Shown: positions 9,231 to 17,399 of the stretch, piece by piece
Position numbering within the stretch: the stretch's first letter is position 1
Layout of the letters: each line of letters opens with the position of its first letter
Assembly: GCA_964630595.1 (NCBI GenBank)
Contig: CAZVVT010000002.1
Span: 186,001-250,000, forward strand
Direction of reading: 5' to 3'
DNA length: 64,000 nt
Origin: CAZVVT01 sp964630595
GTDB lineage: Bacteria > Chlamydiota > Chlamydiia > Chlamydiales > VFKH01
The notes under the pieces: model-generated
What the model saw: the letters and a program-made list of their open reading frames with translations, nothing else
Told to the model about the DNA's origin: nothing
Database searches by the model: none
Program-made: the position numbers and the translations under genes

Positions 9231-9668
9231 ATGACCATTCCTTCATTCGATACAGAGTATCCTCGTGTCGACGAGATTCTCCGCGGTTTGGAGGCACGCC
9301 CTGCAGCAGATCATAACCAAACTTTTGATCGTGATTTGACAAACTTTCGTGTTCGACTTATCGCTCTAGCGCGATTTGCTGCATTGCAAAGCGATTACGA
9401 TCGTTATGAGCCCTTGCAAGAACGTTTTGCGCACTTGGTCAACATGCGTAATGATGAGCGACGAGCGGAGCGATGGCGCCTGGGTTGCTGTGCATGTGGG
9501 ATTGCGGCTGCTATATTTTGCTGTGCAACAGGCGGAGACCCAAGACCTGCTGCCAAGGCCGCCAGAGCAAGGGCTGGACGTGCAGCAAAGTTTTTGTGCG
9601 CCCATGCAAACGATCCAGGAGTGCGTAGGGCTGTGGAAATAGCAGCGCTATGTGTTAAACGCGCGTGA
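9231..9668 (+). CDS. Hypothetical protein, intact paralogue of the preceding gene
   Basis: A 145-residue protein starting 18 bases after the previous gene. Shared pattern with the interrupted neighbour: short Pro start, LRGLEAR versus LGNLELR, FDRDLTNF versus FTHDLAQF, a long helix ending in RNDERRAERWR versus VRELEARRAEAR, then a single hydrophobic segment (GCCACGIAAAIFCCA). The C-terminus is shorter and basic (KAARARAGRAAKFLC). Nine or so cysteines, many in the hydrophobic part, are unusual. Function unknown; a small membrane-associated, perhaps secreted, protein. Confidence 0.65.
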   Translation: MTIPSFDTEYPRVDEILRGLEARPAADHNQTFDRDLTNFRVRLIALARFAALQSDYDRYEPLQERFAHLVNMRNDERRAERWRLGCCACGIAAAIFCCATGGDPRPAAKAARARAGRAAKFLCAHANDPGVRRAVEIAALCVKRA

Positions 9669-9692
9669 CCTTGTCTCTTAGAAAGCAAGGTC
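9667..9692. terminator. Convergent hairpin between two genes
   Basis: GACCTTG (9667-9673) and CAAGGTC (9686-9692) form a 7-bp stem with a 12-base loop that overlaps the stop codons of both converging genes. The plus-strand side is followed by a pyrimidine-rich tract (AATCTTCTTTC) but no clean T run, so it is only a probable bidirectional terminator. Confidence 0.4.
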
Positions 9693-11883
9693 AATCTTCT
9701 TTCAACAGACGCATTCCCAATTCTGTGGGCCAATCGGTTGCAGAGTTAGCAAGAATGACAACGCCCTTATGTGTTGCTGGATTAAACCCAATAAATGAAG
9801 CAAACCCACCTGTACGACCATTGTGCCAAATGATCGTCTCTTTATCATCATACGAGCGCATCCATCCCAAACCAATACCTAATTCAGGAGAGATCCGCAG
9901 CTGTTCTTCGTGACACTTGGTGAGTAGTTTTGTGGTGTGATTTGACTGAGGCCCCAAATTGGCAGCCAGAAAGAGTGTCATGTCGTTAATGGTAGAACGA
10001 AGAGCGCCTGCTGGAGCCAGCGCCAAAAATTCCCAACCTTTTACCTCATGCCCATCGCAGTGGCCTGATGCTCTGTTTCTTTCGATATGAGAGGATGTAT
10101 TCGCCATACAGAGCGGCTTACAAACGCTGCGCTGCACGAGTTCATCAAAGCTCATGCCCTGTTGGTAACCCAGGACCGCCCCTAGAAGCCCCATTCCCAT
10201 ATTGGAATACTCAAATTCCTTGTTAGAGGGCACAGTACGGTTCAGTTCATTGTAGAGATCCTGCACGGTATAGTTAGCATAGGGGTTATCCCAGTCCATT
10301 GAAGAAAGAGCGCTCGGTATTCGTGGAAGCCCGCTGTGATGTGTAGCTAACTCTTTCAAAGTAATAGCTCTACAAGGAGAGGTAATTTCGGGTAGATAAC
10401 ATGCAATGGGATTCTCTAACTGAACAACACCCTCGTCAGCGCAATCAGCTAACACAAGAGTGGTAAACACCTTTGAGATGGATCCTATCTCGAAAAGTGT
10501 CTCCTTTGTGATTGGTTCGTCACTATTAAGAGATGTTTTGCCGGCAAAACACTGTTCAATATTGCCATCGTGAATAACGCTTATCGCTGCTCCAACTGTG
10601 CCGGATCTTTCCATGTAGGTTTCTAGAAGTGTCTGCGTGCGCTCATGAAGATTATTTGGCACGGAAGCGGTAGTATTTTCAATGTAAATCAGGCCATCAT
10701 AGGTGTTCCTAAGAACGACTAGAGGCGTTACTAATTCATCTGGCGCATAACTAGCTCCAACAAACCAAATGCGACAAGGTTGATCCAAATAGTCACAAGG
10801 TCGAAGGTCGATCATAAAGTTTTTCTTACCTGTTTGAGCAGCAAGATAGGCAAACGAGTCTTCTCTTGCCTCAGGGAAAACAAACTCGGTTATATGCAAG
10901 TCGCCATATGAACGATTTGAGCTCACATCTACCGCACGAAATGCGCCCTTTAGACAATCAAACCCAATAGAATAATATTGTGATCCTAACGTCTTTTTGA
11001 GATGCACGCCCATATAAGAAAAATCATCAACTGCCCCTGATGCGATATGAGCGTTATGTGCCCAAAGAACCATTCTTGATCCAGGATACCTGTCTAGCAA
11101 TGCAAGGATATTTTCCGCCATGCAGACATCACGAAATAGCAAACTTTCATCAAAGCTATTTTCAAAATCGATTTGACTCAACCGAAGTGACTGACACCAG
11201 ACACGTGCAAGCATTTGTACTTCTTGAACAAGTGGCCTTGGATCATTAAGAGCTGCGAGCTGCTCGCAACATTTCTGAAGGGCCCATATGGCCTCGTTCA
11301 CACTGAGTTCCTCTTTTAGTGGCGCTGTAATGTTATTTAACAAAGAATCCATTGACCACTCAGGGTAATTGATCAATTTGTAAAATAACAGAGTCGGAGT
11401 AATCTGGTCCTGACAGTCAAAACCCAGGAATTGCACTTTATCAACTTCAGGAACGCTCTCATTATACTCGCGCATCCAATCAAGCATTTCAGCAACTTCT
11501 TTTGTCTTCCATGTCCAAAACTGTAATCCATTCAATGCTCTATCGCGGTCACCAATGCCATAAAGCACATAATCATTGACGGGAAGACAAGCAGCATAGC
11601 TAGCCTCCATTGCAAAAATACGAAAACCCATTTCCTTGACAAGGAATTCTAGCATGCGGTGTTTGCATTGAAAGAACTCCCTTGTTCCATGAGTGGCCTC
11701 CCCAAGCCCTACAATACGAACATTTCGAAGAATCGATTTAAGTGACTGCAGATCTTCAAAGCTATGTTCAGCCTCTATCCAATCAAGTACGATCATGTCT
11801 TTATTAAGCTTGTCAATAATCTTTCCATCATTGCCAAAAATGCCAATTGAACTTGCCAAAAAAATCAAAACAATGAATCTCAT
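9691..11883 (-). CDS. Exported erythromycin-esterase-like / class C beta-lactamase-like fusion protein
   Basis: 730 residues with signal peptide (MRFIVLIFLASSIGIFG) and a good ribosome site (GCAGGAG). Residues ~30-400 match the erythromycin esterase (EreA/EreB) family: IVGLGEATHGTREFF with the catalytic-type His, then ...FAMEASY and MVLWAHNAHIA. Residues ~420-730 are a serine beta-lactamase/D-alanyl-peptidase fold: SISK (S-x-x-K, about residue 470), YSN (about 560) and a final HNGRTGG that takes the place of the K/H-T-G motif. Both halves keep key residues. The AT-richer base use than flanking core genes suggests acquisition. Real substrates are unknown; it may hydrolyse esters or cell-wall peptides rather than drugs. 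Confidence 0.88.
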   Translation of the reverse strand: MRFIVLIFLASSIGIFGNDGKIIDKLNKDMIVLDWIEAEHSFEDLQSLKSILRNVRIVGLGEATHGTREFFQCKHRMLEFLVKEMGFRIFAMEASYAACLPVNDYVLYGIGDRDRALNGLQFWTWKTKEVAEMLDWMREYNESVPEVDKVQFLGFDCQDQITPTLLFYKLINYPEWSMDSLLNNITAPLKEELSVNEAIWALQKCCEQLAALNDPRPLVQEVQMLARVWCQSLRLSQIDFENSFDESLLFRDVCMAENILALLDRYPGSRMVLWAHNAHIASGAVDDFSYMGVHLKKTLGSQYYSIGFDCLKGAFRAVDVSSNRSYGDLHITEFVFPEAREDSFAYLAAQTGKKNFMIDLRPCDYLDQPCRIWFVGASYAPDELVTPLVVLRNTYDGLIYIENTTASVPNNLHERTQTLLETYMERSGTVGAAISVIHDGNIEQCFAGKTSLNSDEPITKETLFEIGSISKVFTTLVLADCADEGVVQLENPIACYLPEITSPCRAITLKELATHHSGLPRIPSALSSMDWDNPYANYTVQDLYNELNRTVPSNKEFEYSNMGMGLLGAVLGYQQGMSFDELVQRSVCKPLCMANTSSHIERNRASGHCDGHEVKGWEFLALAPAGALRSTINDMTLFLAANLGPQSNHTTKLLTKCHEEQLRISPELGIGLGWMRSYDDKETIIWHNGRTGGFASFIGFNPATHKGVVILANSATDWPTELGMRLLKED

Positions 11884-12059
11884 AGCGCTCCTGCAAAACC
11901 CAGAAACAGAAATGGGAATGCTTAGTAGTGTCGTCCACTATAAAGTACTTGTAAAATTACAAAACACAATTAATTAACGTGGTCTTTGATCTTGGGATGG
12001 TGTAGCACGAAATCTTACTAAATTTTATCTACCTTTTTTACTAACCAATAGAGGATCTC

Positions 12060-12866
12060 ATGGTTGCTATTAAAGCCCCAACAATAGCCGCTGCAAGAAG
12101 TTATGAACGTCTTCGTGATCATACGATGTTGCACCACAAAAAACTATTGCTGCATGTTTGGAAGGTAGAGCTTTCTCTTACAGAACCCCTTCACGTCGCT
12201 ATTTCTCCACTTGCAGCATTAGTCTGCGCCGCCGCAGCTGCTGTATTCGCCATTGTCGCCGCAGTTGCCTCTGATCGCACTAAACACGCTGACCTGAATG
12301 CCAAAGTGATCATTTGCATCACTTCATCTGTGGCACACCTCCTTTCTCCCCTCATTTATGTCGTACAACTCGTGATGCTTCCTATTTTTTGCCAATCGCC
12401 CTTGTTGCTGGTTATCCTCTCTTTTGTTGGTCTCTTAGTCGGGTTGACGAGGTTGCTAGTAACTCTAGTAGGCGCGCCTTTCTTTGAGGGAGGGCATCTA
12501 TTCACCCAAAAAATTCTGGACATTGTTGCCGAAGAGGAGCCTTTCGTAGTGGAGCTGAACGAACATCAACATGACACGCTCAACTCGTTGAAGGCCCAGA
12601 TTGAGCAGATACCACCAGAGAAGGCTCAAAGAGCTCGTGCAATATGCCAAATCGCACCTTGGACCTTCTTAGGAAGGCCAGCCTACCGTCGAAGACCAAT
12701 AACAATCACTCACCGCTCAGCTGCAGGTCGACTTCACTTCTCGAGGCAAATCGCTCGCGCGCTCAATCTCCAAGTCGATCTCAGGATGAGGTGCTGCGCG
12801 AAAGAATTCGAGCAACGAGTCTTCTTTGTCGTTACTGTTGTCGAAAGTCACGATCCGTCATCTTAA
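12060..12866 (+). CDS. Hypothetical protein with two large hydrophobic lobes (Inc-like topology)
   Basis: 268 residues; GAGGATC ribosome site 5 bases before the ATG. Residues ~45-75 (LAALVCAAAAAVFAIVAAVA) and ~90-145 (several adjoining hydrophobic stretches, for example LLLVILSFVGLLVGLTRLLV) form two closely spaced membrane lobes, the layout of chlamydial inclusion-membrane proteins, which are secreted by T3SS. The C-terminal ~90 residues are basic. No homology is recognised, so Inc-like is a description of topology only. The final 35 bases overlap the oppositely directed SEC-C gene, and codon use after ~12650 looks less convincing, so the C-terminus could be frameshifted. Confidence 0.6.
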   Translation: MVAIKAPTIAAARSYERLRDHTMLHHKKLLLHVWKVELSLTEPLHVAISPLAALVCAAAAAVFAIVAAVASDRTKHADLNAKVIICITSSVAHLLSPLIYVVQLVMLPIFCQSPLLLVILSFVGLLVGLTRLLVTLVGAPFFEGGHLFTQKILDIVAEEEPFVVELNEHQHDTLNSLKAQIEQIPPEKAQRARAICQIAPWTFLGRPAYRRRPITITHRSAAGRLHFSRQIARALNLQVDLRMRCCAKEFEQRVFFVVTVVESHDPSS

Positions 12867-13035
12867 ACTCTTCAGCCTTAGGCTTTTCCATAGGCTTAAT
12901 ACGGCCCATTAAAGAGGCTACTCGTGAACCACCCGACTGCACTGTCGCGGTGAACTTGGATTTTTGTTTGCCGAAGCAGCATTTCTTGTATTTCAGGCCT
13001 GAACCGCATGGACAGGGGTCATTTCTACCGATCAT
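12832..13035 (-). CDS. Small SEC-C motif protein
   Basis: 67 residues opening with the SEC-C zinc-binding motif RNDPCPCGSGLKYKKCC (C-x-C...C-C), the same module found at the C-terminus of SecA. Free-standing SEC-C proteins occur widely and are thought to bind metal or assist protein targeting, but their role is not settled. The rest is basic and without motif. It lies between the Inc-like gene and the PP-loop gene, opposite in direction to both. Confidence 0.85.
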   Translation of the reverse strand: MIGRNDPCPCGSGLKYKKCCFGKQKSKFTATVQSGGSRVASLMGRIKPMEKPKAEEFKMTDRDFRQQ

Positions 13036-13071
13036 GGCTTTTATTTTCGCAATGGCTCAAACTTTTTGTCG

Positions 13072-13773
13072 ATGTCTATTGAAAGCCTGACCCGCAAGGC
13101 CATCCATACCTTTGGTTTGCTCGAAGAGGGCATAGAAGCGATCTCCGTTGCCCTCAGTGGGGGCAAGGACAGTCTGACGCTGCTCTGGATGCTCAAGCAG
13201 CTCTCCGGCCGCGGCTTTCCCCCATTCCGCATCGAGGCCATCCATGTGGCGGGCAGCTTCTCCTGCGGCCCCGCCCTGCAGGGCGGCTTCCTGCAAAAGA
13301 TCTGCGATGACCTTCAAGTGCCCCTCACGGTGATGGAGAGCACCCAAAAGCTCGAGACGCTGGAGTGCTACGGCTGCTCACGCGAGCGCCGCCGCCTGCT
13401 TTTCGACGCTGCCAAGCGGCTTGAAGCACCCACGATTGCCTTCGGCCACCACCGCGACGATAGCGTGCAGACGCTGCTCATGAATCTGCTCCAAAAAGCC
13501 GAATTTGCGGCCAACCTGCCCCGGGTGCACATGGTCCACTTTGGTGTGACCATCATTCGCCCCTTGATTTTGGTGAGCGAAAAAGAGATCGTCAACTTTG
13601 CAAAAGAGAAGGGATATCTACGAATCACATGTCAATGCCCCGTGGGTGCACGCTCAAGAAGAATGGATGTGAAACGGTTGATCACGCAGTTGGAGGAGTT
13701 TTTTCCCAACGCCGCCTCCAACCTCGCTCTCGCTGGCATCAACTATGGCTCACGCAAGGCCGAGGTGCCCTAA
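13072..13773 (+). CDS. PP-loop ATPase, TtcA-like tRNA 2-thiocytidine synthase family
   Basis: 233 residues from the ATG at 13072 (a TTG two codons earlier is less likely). The PP-loop SGGKDSLTLLWML near residue 30 binds ATP for adenylating the target base. CYGCSRERRRLLF and a later CQCP match the paired cysteine regions of TtcA, which hold an iron-sulfur cluster; FGHHRDDSVQTLLMN is the matching H-x-x-D-D-x-x-x-T motif. Most likely it thiolates cytidine 32 of some tRNAs. The protein is somewhat shorter than E. coli TtcA. A different TtcA/TilS-type subgroup cannot be excluded from the motifs alone. Confidence 0.85.
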   Translation: MSIESLTRKAIHTFGLLEEGIEAISVALSGGKDSLTLLWMLKQLSGRGFPPFRIEAIHVAGSFSCGPALQGGFLQKICDDLQVPLTVMESTQKLETLECYGCSRERRRLLFDAAKRLEAPTIAFGHHRDDSVQTLLMNLLQKAEFAANLPRVHMVHFGVTIIRPLILVSEKEIVNFAKEKGYLRITCQCPVGARSRRMDVKRLITQLEEFFPNAASNLALAGINYGSRKAEVP

Positions 13774-14177
13774 TTGCGCTGCTGCTTCTCACCGCTTGCA
13801 GCCGCGACTCTACTGAAGACTTTCAAGAAGAGGCCACAGGCATTATGTCTTCTCTTGTCGAAGAGCTGCAAACGGTGCAATCCCGCAAAGATCTGCTCTC
13901 GAAAAACAAACGAGTGAAACGGCTCTTCACGCAGCTGGCCACTCTCAGCATTGAAGCGCGCCAATTTTGCGACAGCCATCCCGAGTTACAAAAACCCGCC
14001 ACTGACGAACCCATTGCAGCCGAACTGAAAGCGGAAATCCTACGCCTCTATGCTATCGATGGCGTACGCGAAATTGTGGAAGAGGCTCAGGAAGAGGGTC
14101 TGGACCGTTTGGACGAATTCGAAGCCGCCCTAAAAAAATCACGGAAATGGTCACGACGCCCATCAAGCTCATCATGA
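13629..14177 (+). CDS. Small lipoprotein, start uncertain
   Basis: The recognisable part begins inside the end of the preceding gene: a hydrophobic stretch ending in a lipobox (ALIALLLLTACS, Cys near base 13797), followed by about 125 mainly helical, charged residues. The nearest ATG in frame is at 13629 or 13635, which would give a 45-residue leader that is out of frame within the PP-loop gene; nearer candidates are only a non-standard ATT at 13773. The 3' end overlaps surE on the other strand by 91 bases. I regard the lipoprotein as real and its start as unresolved. Function unknown. Confidence 0.6.
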   Translation: MSMPRGCTLKKNGCETVDHAVGGVFSQRRLQPRSRWHQLWLTQGRGALIALLLLTACSRDSTEDFQEEATGIMSSLVEELQTVQSRKDLLSKNKRVKRLFTQLATLSIEARQFCDSHPELQKPATDEPIAAELKAEILRLYAIDGVREIVEEAQEEGLDRLDEFEAALKKSRKWSRRPSSSS

Positions 14178-14890
14178 TGCGTCAGCTCTTCCACATAAAG
14201 CGGAACCGCCGTCGTCCACCCCTCGTCTAGAAGGCGAATATCGCTCTCTTCGTGCTCATCGAAATTGGCCGTCTTGCCCCCGAGCCACCAGTAGTGCCTA
14301 CCGTGCGGGTGCTCTCTCTTATCGGGCGTCTCCAGAAAATACCCTCTGCCCTGCCGCGCCATGCGCAGCCCTTTCGACTTGCGGTTGGGCACATTGACAT
14401 TGAGTACGGTTCCCTGTGGCAGCGGATGCTTCATCGCGTACTCCACCAGATCTGACACGTGCTTTTCTGCTAGATGAAACTCCGGCTTTTCATAGTCGTG
14501 GCAAGAAACTGCAATGGCAGGCAGCGCCCTTAGAGCCCCCTCAATCGCGCCCCCGACGGTGCCGCTATACAAGGCATTGCGCCCCGCATTGGACCCTCGA
14601 TTGATGCCCGAAAGCACCAGATCGGGCCGTTTTTTAAGGAGCACGCTCAGCGCCATCTTCACGCAGTCGGCAGGCGTACCCGTCACTGAATACCCCTCCA
14701 CGCCCAAGTGGTCGACCTTTTCAATGTGCAGTGGATGGTGGAAGGTCAAACTCGCCCCCTTCCCGGACTGCTCCGTCGCCGGAGCCACGACAACTACCCT
14801 CCCAACACCCTCCAACCCCGCCAGCATATGCCGCAATCCGGGGGCAAATATGCCATCGTCGTTGGTTACTAATATGAAAGGTTTTGCCAT
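14087..14890 (-). CDS. surE: 5'/3'-nucleotidase SurE
   Basis: SurE is a metal-dependent phosphatase of nucleoside monophosphates used under stress and in nucleotide salvage. The ATG at 14890 begins MAKPFILVTNDDGIFAPG, with the paired aspartates that bind metal, followed by the family's VVAPATEQSGKGASLT and SGINRGSNAGRNALYSGTVGGA, and VLNVNVPN. About 267 residues, normal length. The last ~30 residues (Arg/Ser-rich) overlap the lipoprotein gene running the other way and look non-conserved. surE is present in Chlamydia. Confidence 0.96.
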   Translation of the reverse strand: MAKPFILVTNDDGIFAPGLRHMLAGLEGVGRVVVVAPATEQSGKGASLTFHHPLHIEKVDHLGVEGYSVTGTPADCVKMALSVLLKKRPDLVLSGINRGSNAGRNALYSGTVGGAIEGALRALPAIAVSCHDYEKPEFHLAEKHVSDLVEYAMKHPLPQGTVLNVNVPNRKSKGLRMARQGRGYFLETPDKREHPHGRHYWWLGGKTANFDEHEESDIRLLDEGWTTAVPLYVEELTHHDELDGRRDHFRDFFRAASNSSKRSRPSS

Positions 14891-14894
14891 CAAT

Positions 14895-14976
14895 TGCCCA
14901 TAGCCGGACTCGAACCAGCACTTATTGCTAAAGTAGATTTTGAGTCTACCGTGTCTACCAATTTCACCATATGGGC
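14895..14976 (-). tRNA. tRNA-Leu (anticodon CAA)
   Basis: Read on the minus strand, the acceptor stem GCCCATA pairs with TATGGGC, the D-arm carries TTGGTAGACAC, the anticodon loop is CTCAAAA inside the stem GTAGA/TCTAC, giving anticodon CAA for codon UUG, then a short variable arm and the T-arm GGTTCGAGTCC. The discriminator is A and no CCA is encoded. The 3' end lies 5 bases from surE's start. Confidence 0.95.
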
Positions 14977-15047
14977 GCCACTAGAAGCCGTCAAGTCTAA
15001 CCTTTCGGCCCTTAATTGGTCCAGCCTCAAAAAGAGGAGGGACAAAA

Positions 15048-15644
15048 TCAGGAATGAAGAAGAATATAAATCGCTAACATCAGCAATAAAAGTCCCATAA
15101 TTTTTGATAAATAGAATTGGAACTTGCGTAGATGCTTTAGTATGGCATGGTGTGTCATCAGAAGAGCTAAAGCAAGGAACCACCCAAAGACCACAAAAAC
15201 GATAACTAATCCGTAACCAATTTCTACAGAAAGGGGGGTTTCTGTGGTGACAAACTGGGTAAACAAGCTCAGAATAAAGAGCGTTGCCTTGGGATTGAGC
15301 AGATTGGTAAAAAACCCTGCCCAAAACGCACCACGATGAGGCTTTGTCGAAGACGTGCCACCATCTCTGGAGGAGCTCAGTAGCTTAATTCCAAGGTAGC
15401 CCAAGTAAAGCGATCCACCCATTTGGACAGCTCGAAAAAGCAGTGGAGATTCAACTAAGAATACGCCCACGCCAAGAATGCAATACGTAACATGAATAAG
15501 AAGCGCCGATGACAGCCCTAAAACAGTAAGTATTGCTGATTTTCTAGATCCATGCAGAGCAAATCGTGTTACTACGGCAAAATCGGGCCCAGGACTCATC
15601 GCCCCCAGCAAACTGATCAATCCAAGAGCAACGACATCAATCAC
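15048..15644 (-). CDS. LysE/RhtB family amino-acid exporter
   Basis: About 198 residues with six hydrophobic segments and the family signature near the N-terminus, SLLGAMSPGPDFAVVTR. Members export amino acids such as lysine, homoserine or threonine. I choose the GTG at 15644 because it overlaps the stop of the upstream LRR gene (the sequence TTGTGATT carries both TGA stop and GTG start), a standard coupling arrangement; the frame is open to 15683. Its pairing with an LRR gene is odd and may simply reflect insertion of accessory genes. Confidence 0.88.
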   Translation of the reverse strand: MIDVVALGLISLLGAMSPGPDFAVVTRFALHGSRKSAILTVLGLSSALLIHVTYCILGVGVFLVESPLLFRAVQMGGSLYLGYLGIKLLSSSRDGGTSSTKPHRGAFWAGFFTNLLNPKATLFILSLFTQFVTTETPLSVEIGYGLVIVFVVFGWFLALALLMTHHAILKHLRKFQFYLSKIMGLLLLMLAIYILLHS

Positions 15645-16675
15645 AATTTTACTATCAAGCCGGGACGATTTACCTTCACCCAACCAGCAAATTCCTTCAA
15701 CGTATCACTGGAGATGCTGTTAGAGGTGATGTTTAAAAGACGTAAGCTAGAACTTGCTAATATAGCCTCTTTTAAAGCAGAGATCACTCCATCCGTTGCT
15801 CGGTTGTGTTCCAAGTTGAGCTCTTCAATATCAGGCGGCAAATGACCCAGAGTCACGATTACACCCTTATCACCAAGCTCATTGGCATGCAAGTTGAGCT
15901 TCTTCAGGTTACCAGCTCCTTCCAAAGCCGCCCCCAGTATTGCCACGCCACTTGCGCCGATATCACAACCAAATAAATTCAACTCTTTAAGAGAAGGGTT
16001 TTGTTCTATCACCTTAGCCAAAGCAGCGGCTTCCGCTCCCCCTGTTTTATTGGAGTTGATATCCAAAAACTCAAGGGTGGTGAGGCAAAGAGTACTGAGG
16101 GCTTCTCTACTAAGCCCCGTAGAAGACAGGTTCAAAGTAGTAATGCCATCGGGAAGAGCTGTTAGCACAGATTCATCTGCACATGTATAACTCAAATTGA
16201 TTTCTCTCATTGAGCTACAATCACGAAGGGCCTTCGCTATCTCACTCATTGCAGAAAACCTACAGTAGTGAATGTCCAAAGAGGTCAAAAGATTTTTTCT
16301 TAAGAATTGACTCAGAGCTAAGCTGCTCATTCCTGCAAATGTTTCATAGCTAAAATCTACATGCCTTAGGCTTTCGCAACCCTCCAACACTTTGCACAAT
16401 CCTACCAAAGCCTCTTCGCCAATTTCGTTAGTGCGTACAATCAGTGAACGCAGCCGAGGACACCTCGTCAAATTTCTTGACAAGACAAGAGCACCCTCAG
16501 CTTTTAATTGGCAGGCAGCAAAATCCATCTCTTCAACTTTGTCCGTGCTAATTCTCTCAAATATTGCACTGACTTCATCCGGGGATAGAAACTTCCCATG
16601 AAAAGAAACTTTCGTTGCGCCAAATTCCGAAGCGACTGCAGCAGCTCCAACCTCACTTATACTTGCACTTGCCAT
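15641..16675 (-). CDS. Leucine-rich repeat protein, ribonuclease-inhibitor type
   Basis: 344 residues made mainly of LRRs of about 28 residues, visible as SLRHVDFSYETFAG, SMREINLSYTCAD, ITTLNLSSTGLS, SLKELNLFGCDIG, NLKKLNLHANELG, DIEELNLEHNRAT and SLRLLNITSNSIS. This is the RI/NLR-like subclass, common in eukaryotes and in secreted effectors of intracellular bacteria. No signal peptide is seen, which allows cytoplasmic action or type III export. It starts 6 bases after the AlaX-like gene's stop and overlaps the LysE start. Partner unknown. Confidence 0.9.
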   Translation of the reverse strand: MASASISEVGAAAVASEFGATKVSFHGKFLSPDEVSAIFERISTDKVEEMDFAACQLKAEGALVLSRNLTRCPRLRSLIVRTNEIGEEALVGLCKVLEGCESLRHVDFSYETFAGMSSLALSQFLRKNLLTSLDIHYCRFSAMSEIAKALRDCSSMREINLSYTCADESVLTALPDGITTLNLSSTGLSREALSTLCLTTLEFLDINSNKTGGAEAAALAKVIEQNPSLKELNLFGCDIGASGVAILGAALEGAGNLKKLNLHANELGDKGVIVTLGHLPPDIEELNLEHNRATDGVISALKEAILASSSLRLLNITSNSISSDTLKEFAGWVKVNRPGLIVKL

Positions 16676-16680
16676 AAGCT

Positions 16681-17379
16681 TTATGCCCTCTCCGCTACAT
16701 CATAGCTTACACGAAGCTGACCGCTTTTCAAATTCACACCTCTCATAACAATGCTGCCGATTTCTCCCAGCGATTTCACATGAGTCCCTCCACAGGGAAC
16801 CGGCTCATATGCTCCCATTTGAATGGTTCTGCCACCCTTATCATCCCAGAGAATAGCTACAGCTGCGTCACTACCAATCGCTTGAGGAAGATCTCTTTCA
16901 AGACATTCTTTTAACTGAGCTGCAGTGTGATCCCCTTTTTCAAACGTTACATTAGCTTCTTTTGGGAAGTGATGTCCTTTGGCTGCTTTAATCCCGGGAA
17001 GAGCTTTTTCTGCAACCGCTGCAATTAGATGTCCTGCGGAATGCAGTCGAGCGTTCAAAGCACGACGCACAACATCAATGGCGCACTCCACTTCATCTCC
17101 CTCTGCAAGGGCTGCATCTCCTTCAACATAGTGTTTCACATCAAATTCTTTAGGAGTCCCTTCTTTTTCTACGGCTACCACTCTTAAAGATCCCAGCATC
17201 CCCATATCACAAGGTTGCCCCCCTCCTTGAGGGTGAAATACCGTTCGATTAAGGAAAGCAAATCGACCTTTTGCATCTGAACCCACAGAGCGCACTACTG
17301 CGCTGCAATGGAGTATCCCTGAGTCTTTCAAATAAAGTTTTTCACATGTTCCAACTACTACTGCTGCCGCTGCTGCCAT
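16681..17379 (-). CDS. AlaX-type alanyl-tRNA editing protein
   Basis: About 232 residues, equivalent to the editing domain of alanyl-tRNA synthetase; such free proteins hydrolyse mischarged Ser-tRNA(Ala). Zinc-binding motifs are present as HSAGH (H-x-x-x-H) and CGGTH (C-x-x-x-H), and the front part contains FHPQGGGQPCD as in AlaX. I use the ATG at 17379, which has AAGGAG just upstream; the frame is open to 17409 but that would overlap the upstream gene. Six bases before the LRR gene, so part of a minus-strand operon. Confidence 0.92.
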   Translation of the reverse strand: MAAAAAVVVGTCEKLYLKDSGILHCSAVVRSVGSDAKGRFAFLNRTVFHPQGGGQPCDMGMLGSLRVVAVEKEGTPKEFDVKHYVEGDAALAEGDEVECAIDVVRRALNARLHSAGHLIAAVAEKALPGIKAAKGHHFPKEANVTFEKGDHTAAQLKECLERDLPQAIGSDAAVAILWDDKGGRTIQMGAYEPVPCGGTHVKSLGEIGSIVMRGVNLKSGQLRVSYDVAERA

Positions 17380-17399
17380 ACATCTCCTTGCATTCAAAA

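Noticed and set aside
14895..14976. tRNA-Leu as integration site of the accessory genes at 15048-19082
   Set aside because: The tRNA's 3' end faces surE, not the accessory block, and I find no duplicate of its 3' end elsewhere in the window.
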